Program-made: the position numbers and the translations under genes
Assembly: GCA_041655765.1 (NCBI GenBank)
Contig: JBBAEU010000008.1
Location: 1 to 64,000 of the forward strand
Direction: 5' to 3'
Source: Brumimicrobium sp041655765
GTDB lineage: Bacteria > Bacteroidota > Bacteroidia > Flavobacteriales_D > Crocinitomicaceae
Length of the DNA: 64,000 bases
Notes under the pieces: model-generated
Seen by the model: the letters and a program-made list of their open reading frames with translations, nothing else
The model's database searches: none
Told to the model about the DNA's origin: nothing
Shown: positions 16,694-24,890 of the stretch, in pieces
How the letters are laid out: every line of letters begins with the position of its first letter
Numbering within the stretch: position 1 is the first letter of the stretch

Positions 16694-17316
16694 TGGAAGT
16701 AAAAGTATTAGACACAAAAGGGAAGGAAACTTCAAAATTAAAACTTTCTGACTCAATTTTTGGAATTGAGCCAAACGATCATGCTATTTATCTTGATGTT
16801 AAACAATATTTAGCAAATCAACGACAGGGAACTTCCAAATCAAAAGAAAGAAGTGAAGTGGCGGGAAGTACTAAAAAAATTAAAAAACAAAAAGGTACTG
16901 GAGGCGCAAGAGCAGGTGCAATTACAAGTCCTATTTTCGTTGGAGGAGGAACCGTGTTTGGTCCACGTCCAAGGGATTATCGTTTTAAATTAAATAAAAA
17001 GCTGAAAAGAGTAGCCAGAAGATCTGCACTTTCTATCAAAGCGAAAGAAGATAATATTTTAGTTCTTGATGGTTTAAAGTTTGACGCACCTAAAACAAAA
17101 GATTTTATATCGACTTTAGATGCGCTTAAGTTAAGTAACGAAAAGGTTCTCTTTGTTGTTGCTAATGGTAGCGACAATGTGTACCGTTCGGCTCGTAATT
17201 TAAAAAACATGAAAGTAGTATCTGCTGATTCACTAAATACTTATGATGTGCTGAATGCAAGAAAACTTGTAATCGTGAAAGATGCAGTTGATACAATTGA
17301 AAAGATTTTAAACTAA
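16693..17316 (+). CDS. rplD: 50S ribosomal protein L4
   Basis: 207 residues. L4 lines the exit tunnel. The basic internal loop (KKIKKQKGTGGARAGAITSP, about 57-76) is the tunnel extension. In some bacteria L4 autoregulates this operon; no leader element for that is obvious here. The start overlaps the rplC stop by one base. Confidence 0.98.
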   Translation: MEVKVLDTKGKETSKLKLSDSIFGIEPNDHAIYLDVKQYLANQRQGTSKSKERSEVAGSTKKIKKQKGTGGARAGAITSPIFVGGGTVFGPRPRDYRFKLNKKLKRVARRSALSIKAKEDNILVLDGLKFDAPKTKDFISTLDALKLSNEKVLFVVANGSDNVYRSARNLKNMKVVSADSLNTYDVLNARKLVIVKDAVDTIEKILN

Positions 17317-17322
17317 TTGAGA

Positions 17323-17619
17323 ATGAAAACAATTATTAAAAGAGCTGTAATCACTGAGAAAGCAACTGATTTAAGTGAAGACTTAAATAAATTTACTTTC
17401 ATCGTTGATGTAAAAGCAAATAAAATTGAAATTAAAAAAGCTGTCGAGAGCTTGTACGGTGTTTCTGTTGAAAATGTTCGTACAATGAATTATGGCGGTG
17501 GAAAACCCTCTACAAAATTTACTAATAGGGGTATCGTTAGGGAACGTAACAAACGCTTCAAAAAAGCCATCGTTACTGTTGCTGAAGGAGAAACGATTGA
17601 TTTATATACTAATGTTTAA
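17323..17619 (+). CDS. rplW: 50S ribosomal protein L23
   Basis: 98 residues from the ATG at 17323. An in-frame TTG six bases earlier directly follows the rplD stop and is less likely. L23 sits at the tunnel exit and docks trigger factor and SRP. Conserved features are IIKRAVITEKATDLSE at the start and FIVDVKANKIEIKKAVE in the middle. Confidence 0.96.
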   Translation: MKTIIKRAVITEKATDLSEDLNKFTFIVDVKANKIEIKKAVESLYGVSVENVRTMNYGGGKPSTKFTNRGIVRERNKRFKKAIVTVAEGETIDLYTNV

Positions 17620-17631
17620 TTAATTAAGAAA

Positions 17632-18456
17632 ATGGGTCTTAAAAAATTCAAGCCTACAACTCCAGGGCAAAGACACAAGATTATCAGTGATTACGCTGAA
17701 ATCACAACGTCAAAACCAGAGAAGTCACTTGTCGCTAAAAGAAAGAAAAGCGGCGGGCGTAACAACGATGGTCGTATGACAATGAGATATATCGGTGGTG
17801 GTCATAAGCAGAAATATCGTGTTATCGATTTTAAAAGAGATAAAGAAAATATTCCTGCTGTTGTTAAAAGTATCGAGTACGATCCAAATCGTACGGCTAA
17901 TATCGCGTTATTATCATATAAAGATGGTGAAAAGCGTTATATCATAGCCCCAAAAGACTTAAATGTTGGGGATACTATTGTTTCTGGAAAAGGGGTACAG
18001 CCAAATGTAGGAAATGCTTTGTTCATTGGAGAAATTCCATTAGGAACAACTGTACACAATATTGAACTTAAACCTGGTAAAGGTGGTGTTATAGCAAGAG
18101 GTGCTGGAACATCTGCTCAATTGATTGCTCGTGACGGAAAATACGGAATTCTAAAATTACCTTCTGGTGAAATTAGAATGGTTTTGACTTCTTGTATGGC
18201 GACAATTGGTGAAGTGTCTAATCATATTCATAGCTTGACAAGATCAGGGAAAGCTGGTCGTTCAAGATGGTTAGGGCGAAGACCACGCGTAAGGGGTGTT
18301 GTTATGAACCCTGTTGATCACCCAATGGGTGGTGGGGAAGGACGTAATTCTGGAGGTCTTCCAAGGTCAAGAAATGGAATCCCTGCTAAAGGATACAAAA
18401 CACGTCGTCCTAAGAAGTATTCAGATAAGTTTATTATTGAAAGAAGAAAAAAATAA
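17632..18456 (+). CDS. rplB: 50S ribosomal protein L2
   Basis: 274 residues. L2 is needed for subunit joining and peptidyl transfer. Recognisable are GGGHKQKYRVIDFKRDK in the N-terminal OB fold and MNPVDHPMGGGEGR near 224-237, which contains the conserved His of the catalytic-centre loop. rpsS follows after three bases. Confidence 0.98.
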   Translation: MGLKKFKPTTPGQRHKIISDYAEITTSKPEKSLVAKRKKSGGRNNDGRMTMRYIGGGHKQKYRVIDFKRDKENIPAVVKSIEYDPNRTANIALLSYKDGEKRYIIAPKDLNVGDTIVSGKGVQPNVGNALFIGEIPLGTTVHNIELKPGKGGVIARGAGTSAQLIARDGKYGILKLPSGEIRMVLTSCMATIGEVSNHIHSLTRSGKAGRSRWLGRRPRVRGVVMNPVDHPMGGGEGRNSGGLPRSRNGIPAKGYKTRRPKKYSDKFIIERRKK

Positions 18457-18459
18457 GAT

Positions 18460-18729
18460 ATGAGTAGATCGTTAAAAAAGCCGCCATTTGTTCATTACAA
18501 ATTAATGCAAAAAGCTGAAGCTGCACAAGCATCAAACTCTAAAGCTGTAATTAAAACTTGGTCTCGTGCCTCTACAATTATACCTGAGTTTGTTGGTTTG
18601 ACGATTGCGGTTCATAATGGAAATAAGTTTATTCCTGTTTATGTTACGGAAAATATGGTTGGTCACAAATTCGGTGAGTTTGCTCCAACACGTAATTTCC
18701 GAGGACACTCAGGTAACAGAAAGAAATAG
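18460..18729 (+). CDS. rpsS: 30S ribosomal protein S19
   Basis: 89 residues. S19 binds the 30S head near the A-site finger. It has the typical MSRSLKKPPFVHYKL start, WSRASTIIPEFVGLTIAVHN core and GHKFGEFAPTRNFRGH end. It lies between rplB and rplV. Confidence 0.98.
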   Translation: MSRSLKKPPFVHYKLMQKAEAAQASNSKAVIKTWSRASTIIPEFVGLTIAVHNGNKFIPVYVTENMVGHKFGEFAPTRNFRGHSGNRKK

Positions 18730-18745
18730 TTAAAATTCCGAAAAA

Positions 18746-19144
18746 ATGGGTGCAAGAAAAAGATTAATAGCTGAAAAAAGAAAAGAAGAGAAAAAAAGTG
18801 TTGCTTTTGCTTCACTTAGAAACTCTCCGATTGCTCCAAGAAAAATGAGATTAGTTGCAGATCTTATTCGTGGAGTTGAAGTAAATAAAGCGCTAAATAT
18901 ATTGCAACATAATCCTAAAGAAGCTTCTATTAGCTTGTCAAAACTATTGCGTTCTGCAATTGCAAATTGGGAAGCTAAAAATGAAGACAAAAGTTTAGAA
19001 GACGAAGAACTGATTGTTAGTTATATTGAAGTGTCAGAAGCTCCAATGCTAAAAAGAATTCGTCCAAGAGCACAAGGAAGAGCGCATAGAATTAGAAAAC
19101 GTTCCAACCACGTTCGTATTATCGTGGATGGTGTAAAAAATTAA
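18746..19144 (+). CDS. rplV: 50S ribosomal protein L22
   Basis: 132 residues. L22 lines the exit tunnel opposite L4. The N-terminus has a short charged extension (MGARKRLIAEKRKEEKKS) before the usual RNSPIAPRKMRLVADLIRG. The tunnel hairpin MLKRIRPRAQGRAHRIRKRS is intact, so no macrolide-resistance deletion is seen. Confidence 0.97.
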   Translation: MGARKRLIAEKRKEEKKSVAFASLRNSPIAPRKMRLVADLIRGVEVNKALNILQHNPKEASISLSKLLRSAIANWEAKNEDKSLEDEELIVSYIEVSEAPMLKRIRPRAQGRAHRIRKRSNHVRIIVDGVKN

Positions 19145-19147
19145 AGT

Positions 19148-19852
19148 ATGGGACAGAAAACAAATCCTATTGGAAATAGATTAGGCTACATTCACGGTTG
19201 GGATTCTAACTGGTATGGTGGTTCTGATTATTCAGATAAAATTGTTGAAGATGATCAAATTAGAAAATACCTTAGCGCTCGTCTTTCGCGTGCTGGAATT
19301 TCTAAAATTATCATTGAAAGAACACTAAAATTGGTTACCGTTACCGTAAATACATCACGCCCAGGGGTGATTATCGGTAAAGGTGGATCAGAAGTTGATA
19401 AGCTGAAAGAAGAGCTTAAAAAATTGACGAATAAAGAAATCCAAATTAACATTTTTGAGATTAAACGTCCTGAATTAGACGCTCAATTGGTTGCGGATAA
19501 TATTGCTCGTCAAATCGAAGCCCGTATTTCTTTCCGTAGAGCTATTAAAATGGCTGTAGCATCTACAATGAGAATGGGGGCTGAAGGAATCAAAGTTAAA
19601 ATTTCTGGTCGTTTAAACGGTGCGGAAATGGCTCGTAGTGAAATGTATAAAGAAGGAAGAACACCTTTGCATACATTTAGAGCTGACATTGATTATGCAT
19701 TGGGAGAAGCGCATACTACTTACGGTCGAATCGGTGTGAAAGTATGGATTTGTAAAGGTGAGGTTTACGGTAAGCGTGATTTATCTCCAAATATTGAGAT
19801 GAGAGCTCAAAAGAAAGGAGGACAAGGTGCTAAAAAAAGAAGAAGAAAATAA
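19148..19852 (+). CDS. rpsC: 30S ribosomal protein S3
   Basis: 234 residues. S3 forms part of the mRNA entry helicase. The type II KH domain carries RPGVIIGKGGSEVDKLKEEL near 67-86. The C-terminal domain includes GRLNGAEMARSEMYKEGRTP, and the tail is strongly basic (KKGGQGAKKRRRK). It follows rplV after three bases. Confidence 0.98.
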   Translation: MGQKTNPIGNRLGYIHGWDSNWYGGSDYSDKIVEDDQIRKYLSARLSRAGISKIIIERTLKLVTVTVNTSRPGVIIGKGGSEVDKLKEELKKLTNKEIQINIFEIKRPELDAQLVADNIARQIEARISFRRAIKMAVASTMRMGAEGIKVKISGRLNGAEMARSEMYKEGRTPLHTFRADIDYALGEAHTTYGRIGVKVWICKGEVYGKRDLSPNIEMRAQKKGGQGAKKRRRK

Positions 19853-19877
19853 GTTGAATCCTTAAAAAGTATTAAAA

Positions 19878-20303
19878 ATGTTATCACCAAAGAAAACAAA
19901 GTTTAGAAAAATGCAAAAAGGAAGAAACACGGGGCTTGCACAACGTGGAAGTACCATTGATTTCGGATCTTTTGGAATAAAAGCCTTGGAACCAGCTTGG
20001 ATTACATCCAGACAAATTGAAGCTTCGCGTATTGCCGTTACCAGATACATGAAGCGTGAAGGAAAAGTGTGGATTCGTATTTTCCCTGACAAACCAGTTA
20101 CTTCAAAACCTGCTGAAGTTCGTATGGGTAAAGGAAAAGGTGCTCCAAGTCATTGGGTCGCTGTAATCAGACCAGGACGAGTATTGTTTGAGGTAGAAGG
20201 TGTATCTGAAGAAACAGCTAAAGAAGCATTGCGTTTAGCTGCACAAAAACTTCCAGTAAAATGTAAGTTTGTTACGCGATACGATTATAGACCTCATGCT
20301 TAA
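19878..20303 (+). CDS. rplP: 50S ribosomal protein L16
   Basis: 141 residues. L16 organises the A-site region of the 50S subunit. MLSPKKTKFRKMQKGR begins it, and RMGKGKGAPSHWVAVIRPGR lies near 78-97, with the conserved Arg that is 3-hydroxylated in some bacteria. It lies between rpsC and rpmC in the usual order. Confidence 0.98.
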   Translation: MLSPKKTKFRKMQKGRNTGLAQRGSTIDFGSFGIKALEPAWITSRQIEASRIAVTRYMKREGKVWIRIFPDKPVTSKPAEVRMGKGKGAPSHWVAVIRPGRVLFEVEGVSEETAKEALRLAAQKLPVKCKFVTRYDYRPHA

Positions 20304-20315
20304 ATTTAAAAGAAA

Positions 20316-20510
20316 ATGAAACAAGAAGAAATCAATCAGTTGACTGTTGAAGATTTAAACGATCGTTTAATCACTTCTACCGATAAGTTGAATCAACTAA
20401 AAATGACACATAAATTATCTTTTTTAGAAAATCCACTTGAGATTAGAGCGTTGAGAAGAACAATTGCGAGAATTAAGACAGAATTGACTAAAAGAGCAAA
20501 CCAAGTTTAA
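20316..20510 (+). CDS. rpmC: 50S ribosomal protein L29
   Basis: 64 residues forming the usual two-helix hairpin at the tunnel exit beside L23. Conserved parts are LTVEDLNDRLITSTDKLNQL and ENPLEIRALRRTIARIKTEL. The order rplP-rpmC-rpsQ is canonical. Confidence 0.97.
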   Translation: MKQEEINQLTVEDLNDRLITSTDKLNQLKMTHKLSFLENPLEIRALRRTIARIKTELTKRANQV

Positions 20511-20529
20511 TTGGTAACACAGATTTATT

Positions 20530-20787
20530 ATGGAAAATCAAGGAAATAAAAAAGAAAGAATTGGTGTCGTTACTAGTAATTTGATGGAAAAATCTATCAT
20601 TATTATGGTTGAAAGAAAAGTAAAACATCCAAAATATGGTAAATTCATAAAAAAATCTAGTAAATTTGTCGCCCACGATGAAAAAAACGACTGCCAAATT
20701 GGTGATACCGTTAAAATTCGTGAATGTAGACCATTGTCTAAGACAAAGAAATGGAGATTAATTGAAATTATTGAAAGAGCTAAATAA
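20530..20787 (+). CDS. rpsQ: 30S ribosomal protein S17
   Basis: 85 residues with an OB fold; a primary 16S rRNA-binding protein. Conserved parts are KERIGVVTSNLMEKSIIIMV, VKHPKYGKFIKKSSKFVAHD and IRECRPLSKTKKWRL. It lies between rpmC and rplN. Confidence 0.97.
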   Translation: MENQGNKKERIGVVTSNLMEKSIIIMVERKVKHPKYGKFIKKSSKFVAHDEKNDCQIGDTVKIRECRPLSKTKKWRLIEIIERAK

Positions 20788-20796
20788 TCATTAGAA

Positions 20797-21162
20797 ATGA
20801 TACGACAAGAATCAAGACTTAACGTAGCAGATAACAGTGGAGCAAAAGAAGTGCTTTGTATCCGTATTTTAGGAGGTACAGGACGTAAATCGGCTTCCAT
20901 TGGAGATGAAATCGTTGTTACAGTTAAGAAAGCAGTACCCTCTGGTAACGTCAAAAAAGGACAAGTAGCCAGAGCAGTTATAGTAAGAACGAGAAAAGAA
21001 ATCCGTCGTCCAGATGGCTCTTATATACGTTTTGATGACAATGCGGTGGTTTTATTAAACCAAGCTGGAGAAATGAGAGGAACTCGTATTTTTGGACCAG
21101 TAGCTAGGGAACTACGTGAACACAATATGAAGATTGTTTCACTGGCTCCTGAAGTACTTTAA
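20797..21162 (+). CDS. rplN: 50S ribosomal protein L14
   Basis: 121 residues. L14 lies at the subunit interface and contacts L19 and RsfS. It starts with MIRQESRLNVADNSGAKEVL, and GTRIFGPVARELRE near 96-109 is the signature. It begins the spc part of the superoperon, ten bases after rpsQ, with no sign of a separate promoter. Confidence 0.98.
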   Translation: MIRQESRLNVADNSGAKEVLCIRILGGTGRKSASIGDEIVVTVKKAVPSGNVKKGQVARAVIVRTRKEIRRPDGSYIRFDDNAVVLLNQAGEMRGTRIFGPVARELREHNMKIVSLAPEVL

Positions 21163-21175
21163 AAATTGTAACATC

Positions 21176-21493
21176 ATGCAAAAGAAATTACACATTAAAG
21201 TAGGTGACACCGTGAAAGTTATTTCAGGTGAACACCGCGGTCAAGAAGGAAAAGTTCTTTCTATTGACAGAAAAAAGGATACGGCGATTGTAAGAGATGT
21301 GAACGTTATTAAACGTCATAACAAACCTACATCAGCTAATCCGCAAGGTGGAATTGTGGAGAAAGAAGCGGCTCTTCATATTTCCAACCTCATGCTTGTA
21401 GTTAACAACCAACCAACACGTGTTGGTCGTAAGTTAAACAAGGATGGAAAGCTAGTTCGTTACGCTAAAAAAACAGGTGAAGAAATTAAGTAA
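21176..21493 (+). CDS. rplX: 50S ribosomal protein L24
   Basis: 105 residues from the ATG at 21176, 13 bases after the rplN stop; the frame is open further upstream but would overlap rplN. The KOW motif region reads HIKVGDTVKVISGEHRGQEG. L24 starts 50S assembly. Its stop shares one base with the rplE start (TAATG). Confidence 0.96.
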   Translation: MQKKLHIKVGDTVKVISGEHRGQEGKVLSIDRKKDTAIVRDVNVIKRHNKPTSANPQGGIVEKEAALHISNLMLVVNNQPTRVGRKLNKDGKLVRYAKKTGEEIK

Positions 21494-22044
21494 TGAGTTA
21501 TATACCAAGATTAAGAAAGCAATATAAGGAAGAAATCGTTCCTTCCTTACAAAAGCAGTTTGGACACAAGTCAGTTATGCGTGTGCCTAAAATTGAAAAA
21601 ATAGTTATCTCTCAAGGCTTAGGACAAGCAGTTGCTGATAAGAAGATTATTGATTCTGCGCTAGAAGACATTGCAATTATTACAGGACAAAAAGCTATCG
21701 CTACTCTATCAAAGAAGGACGTTTCAAACTTCAAACTTAGGAAAGGAATGCCAGTTGGAACAAAAGTTACTTTAAGAGGTGATAAAATGTATGAGTTTTT
21801 GGATCGATTGATTTCGATTGCTCTACCTCGTACTCGTGATTTTAGAGGTGTTTCAGCAAAAGGCTTTGATGGACGTGGTAATTTTAATATGGGAGTAAAA
21901 GAACATATTATCTTCCCTGAAATCGATATTGATAAAGTAAATAAAATTTTAGGAATGGATATTACTTTTGTTACTACAACAGAAAGTGATGAAGAAGCAA
22001 AAGCATTATTAGATGCATTCGGATTTCCATTTACAAAAAATTAA
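21493..22044 (+). CDS. rplE: 50S ribosomal protein L5
   Basis: 183 residues. L5 binds 5S rRNA in the central protuberance and contacts P-site tRNA. IEKIVISQGLGQAVADKKII and LPRTRDFRGVSAKGFDGRGN are recognisable. It overlaps rplX by one base. Confidence 0.98.
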   Translation: MSYIPRLRKQYKEEIVPSLQKQFGHKSVMRVPKIEKIVISQGLGQAVADKKIIDSALEDIAIITGQKAIATLSKKDVSNFKLRKGMPVGTKVTLRGDKMYEFLDRLISIALPRTRDFRGVSAKGFDGRGNFNMGVKEHIIFPEIDIDKVNKILGMDITFVTTTESDEEAKALLDAFGFPFTKN

Positions 22045-22052
22045 TTAATAAT

Positions 22053-22322
22053 ATGGCAAAAGAATCAATGAAAGCGCGTGAGCGCAAAAGACAAGCTCTA
22101 GTTAAGAAGTATGCTGAAAAAAGACAAGCGTTAAAAGATGCAGGTGATTGGGAAGCACTTCAAAAATTGCCAAAAAACTCTTCAAGTGTTAGATTGCATA
22201 ATCGTTGTAGCCTAACTGGAAGACCAAAAGGTTATATTAGACAATTTGGTATTTCGAGAGTCACTTTTAGAGAAATGGCGCTTTCAGGGAAAATCCCTGG
22301 AATTAAAAAAGCAAGTTGGTAA
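22053..22322 (+). CDS. rpsN: 30S ribosomal protein S14 (long form without zinc motif)
   Basis: 89 residues, so the long, Cys-poor form rather than the 61-residue zinc-ribbon form. Only one Cys is present (HNRCSLTGRPKGYIRQFGIS). Zinc is therefore not needed for folding. The position between rplE and rpsH is canonical. Confidence 0.97.
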   Translation: MAKESMKARERKRQALVKKYAEKRQALKDAGDWEALQKLPKNSSSVRLHNRCSLTGRPKGYIRQFGISRVTFREMALSGKIPGIKKASW

Positions 22323-22340
22323 TCTATTTAAGAAAAAGAT

Positions 22341-22739
22341 ATGAATACAGATCCAATAGCAGATTTTTTAACTCGCATTAGAAATGCGAGTAGTGTAAAT
22401 AAAAAAGTTGTTGAAATTCCTGCTTCAAAAATGAAAGCAGCTATGGCTAAAATCCTTTTTGAAAAAGGATACATCACTAACTATAAAGTTGTGGAAGATG
22501 ACAAGCAAGGAATTATCAAAATTGCACTAAAGTATAATCCATCAACGAAAGTACCCGCTATAACAAAATTACAGCGTGTATCTTCTCCTGGATTAAGAAA
22601 GTATAGTAGTTCAAAAGAAATGCCACGTGTATTAAATGGTCTTGGTATCGCTATCATTTCAACTTCTCAAGGGTTGATGACTGATAAAGAGGCTAGAACA
22701 CAAAATATTGGTGGTGAAGTACTTTGTTACGTTTATTAA
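22341..22739 (+). CDS. rpsH: 30S ribosomal protein S8
   Basis: 132 residues. S8 binds the central domain of 16S rRNA and in E. coli represses the spc operon. MNTDPIADFLTRIRNA starts it, and GGEVLCYVY ends it in the usual way. Whether it autoregulates here cannot be judged from the sequence. Confidence 0.98.
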   Translation: MNTDPIADFLTRIRNASSVNKKVVEIPASKMKAAMAKILFEKGYITNYKVVEDDKQGIIKIALKYNPSTKVPAITKLQRVSSPGLRKYSSSKEMPRVLNGLGIAIISTSQGLMTDKEARTQNIGGEVLCYVY

Positions 22740-22760
22740 TTTATAAATAAATTTAAAGTA

Positions 22761-23312
22761 ATGTCAAGGATAGGTAAATCCCCAATAAACATCCCGAGTG
22801 GTGTGGAAATTAAAATTAATGGGAACCTCTTAACTGTGAAAGGACCAAAAGGTGAATTGTCACAAGGTTTTGATCCAGCAATATCGGTTAAAATTGAAGA
22901 GGGAACATTAACGTTAGACCGCGAATCGGATGCACCAGATCATAGAGCAAAACACGGACTATATAGATCTTTGTTTAGTAATATGGTAACTGGAGTAACG
23001 GAAGGGTACAAAAAGGTATTAGAAGTAATAGGTGTTGGATTCCGTGCAGATGCACAAGGCCAAATTTTGACTTTGTCTATAGGCTACGCTCACCCTATTG
23101 TTTTTGAAATACCCCAAGAAGTTAAGGTAACTGCTCAAACTGATAAAGGTAAGGCGCCAGTCGTTACGCTTGAATCAGCTGACAAACAACTTGTAGGACA
23201 AGTAGCTGCCAAAATACGTTCTTTCCGTAAACCTGAACCTTATAAAGGTAAAGGTATCCGCTTACAAGGTGAGTATGTTAGAAGAAAAGCTGGTAAAGCA
23301 GCAGGTAAATAA
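22761..23312 (+). CDS. rplF: 50S ribosomal protein L6
   Basis: 183 residues with two duplicated alpha/beta domains. L6 lies near the sarcin-ricin loop. MSRIGKSPINIPSGVEIKIN starts it, and the second-domain signature is KPEPYKGKGIRLQGEYVRRK. Confidence 0.98.
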   Translation: MSRIGKSPINIPSGVEIKINGNLLTVKGPKGELSQGFDPAISVKIEEGTLTLDRESDAPDHRAKHGLYRSLFSNMVTGVTEGYKKVLEVIGVGFRADAQGQILTLSIGYAHPIVFEIPQEVKVTAQTDKGKAPVVTLESADKQLVGQVAAKIRSFRKPEPYKGKGIRLQGEYVRRKAGKAAGK

Positions 23313-23330
23313 CCTTAAATTTTTAAGAAA

Positions 23331-23684
23331 ATGGCATTTGATAAAATAGCGAGAAGAGCTAAGATTAAAAAAAGAATCCGTAAAAATTTTACGGGAACTG
23401 ATTCTTTGCCTAGATTAACTGTTTATAGAAGTAATAAGCAAATCTATGCGCAAATAATCAATGATGTTAAAGGAGAAACAATTGTTTCTGCTTCATCAAA
23501 AGGAATGAAAGAATGTGAAAATCTCCCAAAAAGTGAACAAGCTAAAATCGTTGGTCAAAAATTAGCCGAAAAAGCAATTGCGACTAAAATCGAAGCGGTT
23601 AAGTTTGATCGTAATGGATACTTGTATCACGGTAGAGTTAAGGCTCTAGCTGATGGCGCAAGAGAAGGAGGATTAAAATTTTAA
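23331..23684 (+). CDS. rplR: 50S ribosomal protein L18
   Basis: 117 residues. L18 binds 5S rRNA together with L5. RLTVYRSNKQIYAQIINDVK and the end YHGRVKALADGAREGGLKF are conserved. It lies between rplF and rpsE, with a four-base gap to rpsE. Confidence 0.97.
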   Translation: MAFDKIARRAKIKKRIRKNFTGTDSLPRLTVYRSNKQIYAQIINDVKGETIVSASSKGMKECENLPKSEQAKIVGQKLAEKAIATKIEAVKFDRNGYLYHGRVKALADGAREGGLKF

Positions 23685-23688
23685 TGAA

Positions 23689-24207
23689 ATGGCAGTGAAA
23701 ATTAATAACACAGTAAGACCTACCGATTTAGAATTGGTAGATAAATTGGTAGCAGTAAATAGAGTTACCAAAGTTACTAAAGGTGGTCGTACATTCAGCT
23801 TCTCAGCAACTGTTGTTGTAGGAGATCGAGCTGGAGTTGTAGGCTACGGTCTAGGAAAAGCAAACGAAGTAACTGACGCAATTGGTAAAGCAGTTGAAGA
23901 TGCAAAAAAGAATTTGGTGAGAGTTCCTATTATTAATAATACGGTGCCTCATACTCAAAAAGGCAAGTTTAGTGGAGCAAGAGTTCTTCTCAAACCGGCT
24001 TCTGAAGGAACAGGTGTAATTGCAGGTGGTGCAATGCGTGCTGTTCTTGAGAGTGCTGGAGTACACAATGTATTAGCAAAATCTCAAGGGTCATCTAACC
24101 CTGCAAATGTTGTAAAAGCAACTATTGATGCGTTGACTCAAATGAGGGACGCTGCATCTGTTGCAAGACAACGTGGTATCACAATAGAACAAGTGTTTAA
24201 CGGTTAA
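23689..24207 (+). CDS. rpsE: 30S ribosomal protein S5
   Basis: 172 residues. S5 acts at the mRNA entry site with S3 and S4. The double-stranded RNA-binding fold begins with VTKVTKGGRTFSFSATVVVG, and the second half has GTGVIAGGAMRAVLESAG. The loop that carries spectinomycin-resistance mutations looks unaltered. Confidence 0.98.
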   Translation: MAVKINNTVRPTDLELVDKLVAVNRVTKVTKGGRTFSFSATVVVGDRAGVVGYGLGKANEVTDAIGKAVEDAKKNLVRVPIINNTVPHTQKGKFSGARVLLKPASEGTGVIAGGAMRAVLESAGVHNVLAKSQGSSNPANVVKATIDALTQMRDAASVARQRGITIEQVFNG

Positions 24208-24217
24208 TCAAATAGAA

Positions 24218-24397
24218 ATGGCAGAAACAATTAAAATAAAATTGGTAAGAAGTGCAATTAACCGAACACAACGTCAAAAAGATACGGTTAAAGCATTGGG
24301 ACTAAGAAAAATGAACCAAGTTGTAGAAAAAGAGGCTACACCTCAAATTCTAGGAATGGTTAGGAAAATTTCACACTTAGTCGAAGTAGTTGAGTAA
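24218..24397 (+). CDS. rpmD: 50S ribosomal protein L30
   Basis: 59 residues from the ATG at 24218 to TAA at 24395-24397. It starts MAETIKIKLVRSAINRTQRQ and continues TVKALGLRKMNQVVEKE, the L30 signature. Small, with a beta-alpha-beta fold, on the 50S surface. It fills the gap between rpsE and rplO where L30 is expected. Confidence 0.95.
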   Translation: MAETIKIKLVRSAINRTQRQKDTVKALGLRKMNQVVEKEATPQILGMVRKISHLVEVVE

Positions 24398-24417
24398 GAA
24401 TTAAAAAAATTATTAAA

Positions 24418-24864
24418 ATGAATTTACATAATTTGAAACCAGCGGATGGCTCCACTCATAATCAAAGAAGAATTGGACGGGGACAAGGTTCTGGATATGG
24501 AGGAACTTCTACTCGTGGACATAAAGGTGCTAAATCTAGGTCTGGTTATAGTAAAAAAATAGGTTTTGAAGGTGGACAAATGCCACTTCAAAGACGCGTT
24601 CCTAAATACGGATTTACAAATCGTAATAGAGTTGAATATAAAGCTGTAAACCTTGACGTAATTCAAGCATTGGCTGATAAAAAGAAACTTACAGAAATTA
24701 ATCCTGATATCTTAAAAGATAATGGTTTGTTAGGAAACAATGAACTTGTTAAAATCCTTGGTAGAGGTGAGTTAACTTCTAAACTTAATGTCTCAGCACA
24801 TAGGTTCTCAGCAACTGCAAAAGCAGAAATTGAGGCAAAGGGTGGGATTTGTTCAGAAATCTAA
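24418..24864 (+). CDS. rplO: 50S ribosomal protein L15
   Basis: 148 residues. The Gly/Arg-rich N-terminal extension (RRIGRGQGSGYGGTSTRGHK) threads into 23S rRNA, and GFEGGQMPLQRRVPKYGF is the family signature. It is followed by secY after 26 bases, the usual coupling of the spc operon to protein export. Confidence 0.98.
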   Translation: MNLHNLKPADGSTHNQRRIGRGQGSGYGGTSTRGHKGAKSRSGYSKKIGFEGGQMPLQRRVPKYGFTNRNRVEYKAVNLDVIQALADKKKLTEINPDILKDNGLLGNNELVKILGRGELTSKLNVSAHRFSATAKAEIEAKGGICSEI

Positions 24865-24890
24865 TTAAATTTGCAAACTATTTTTGAAAG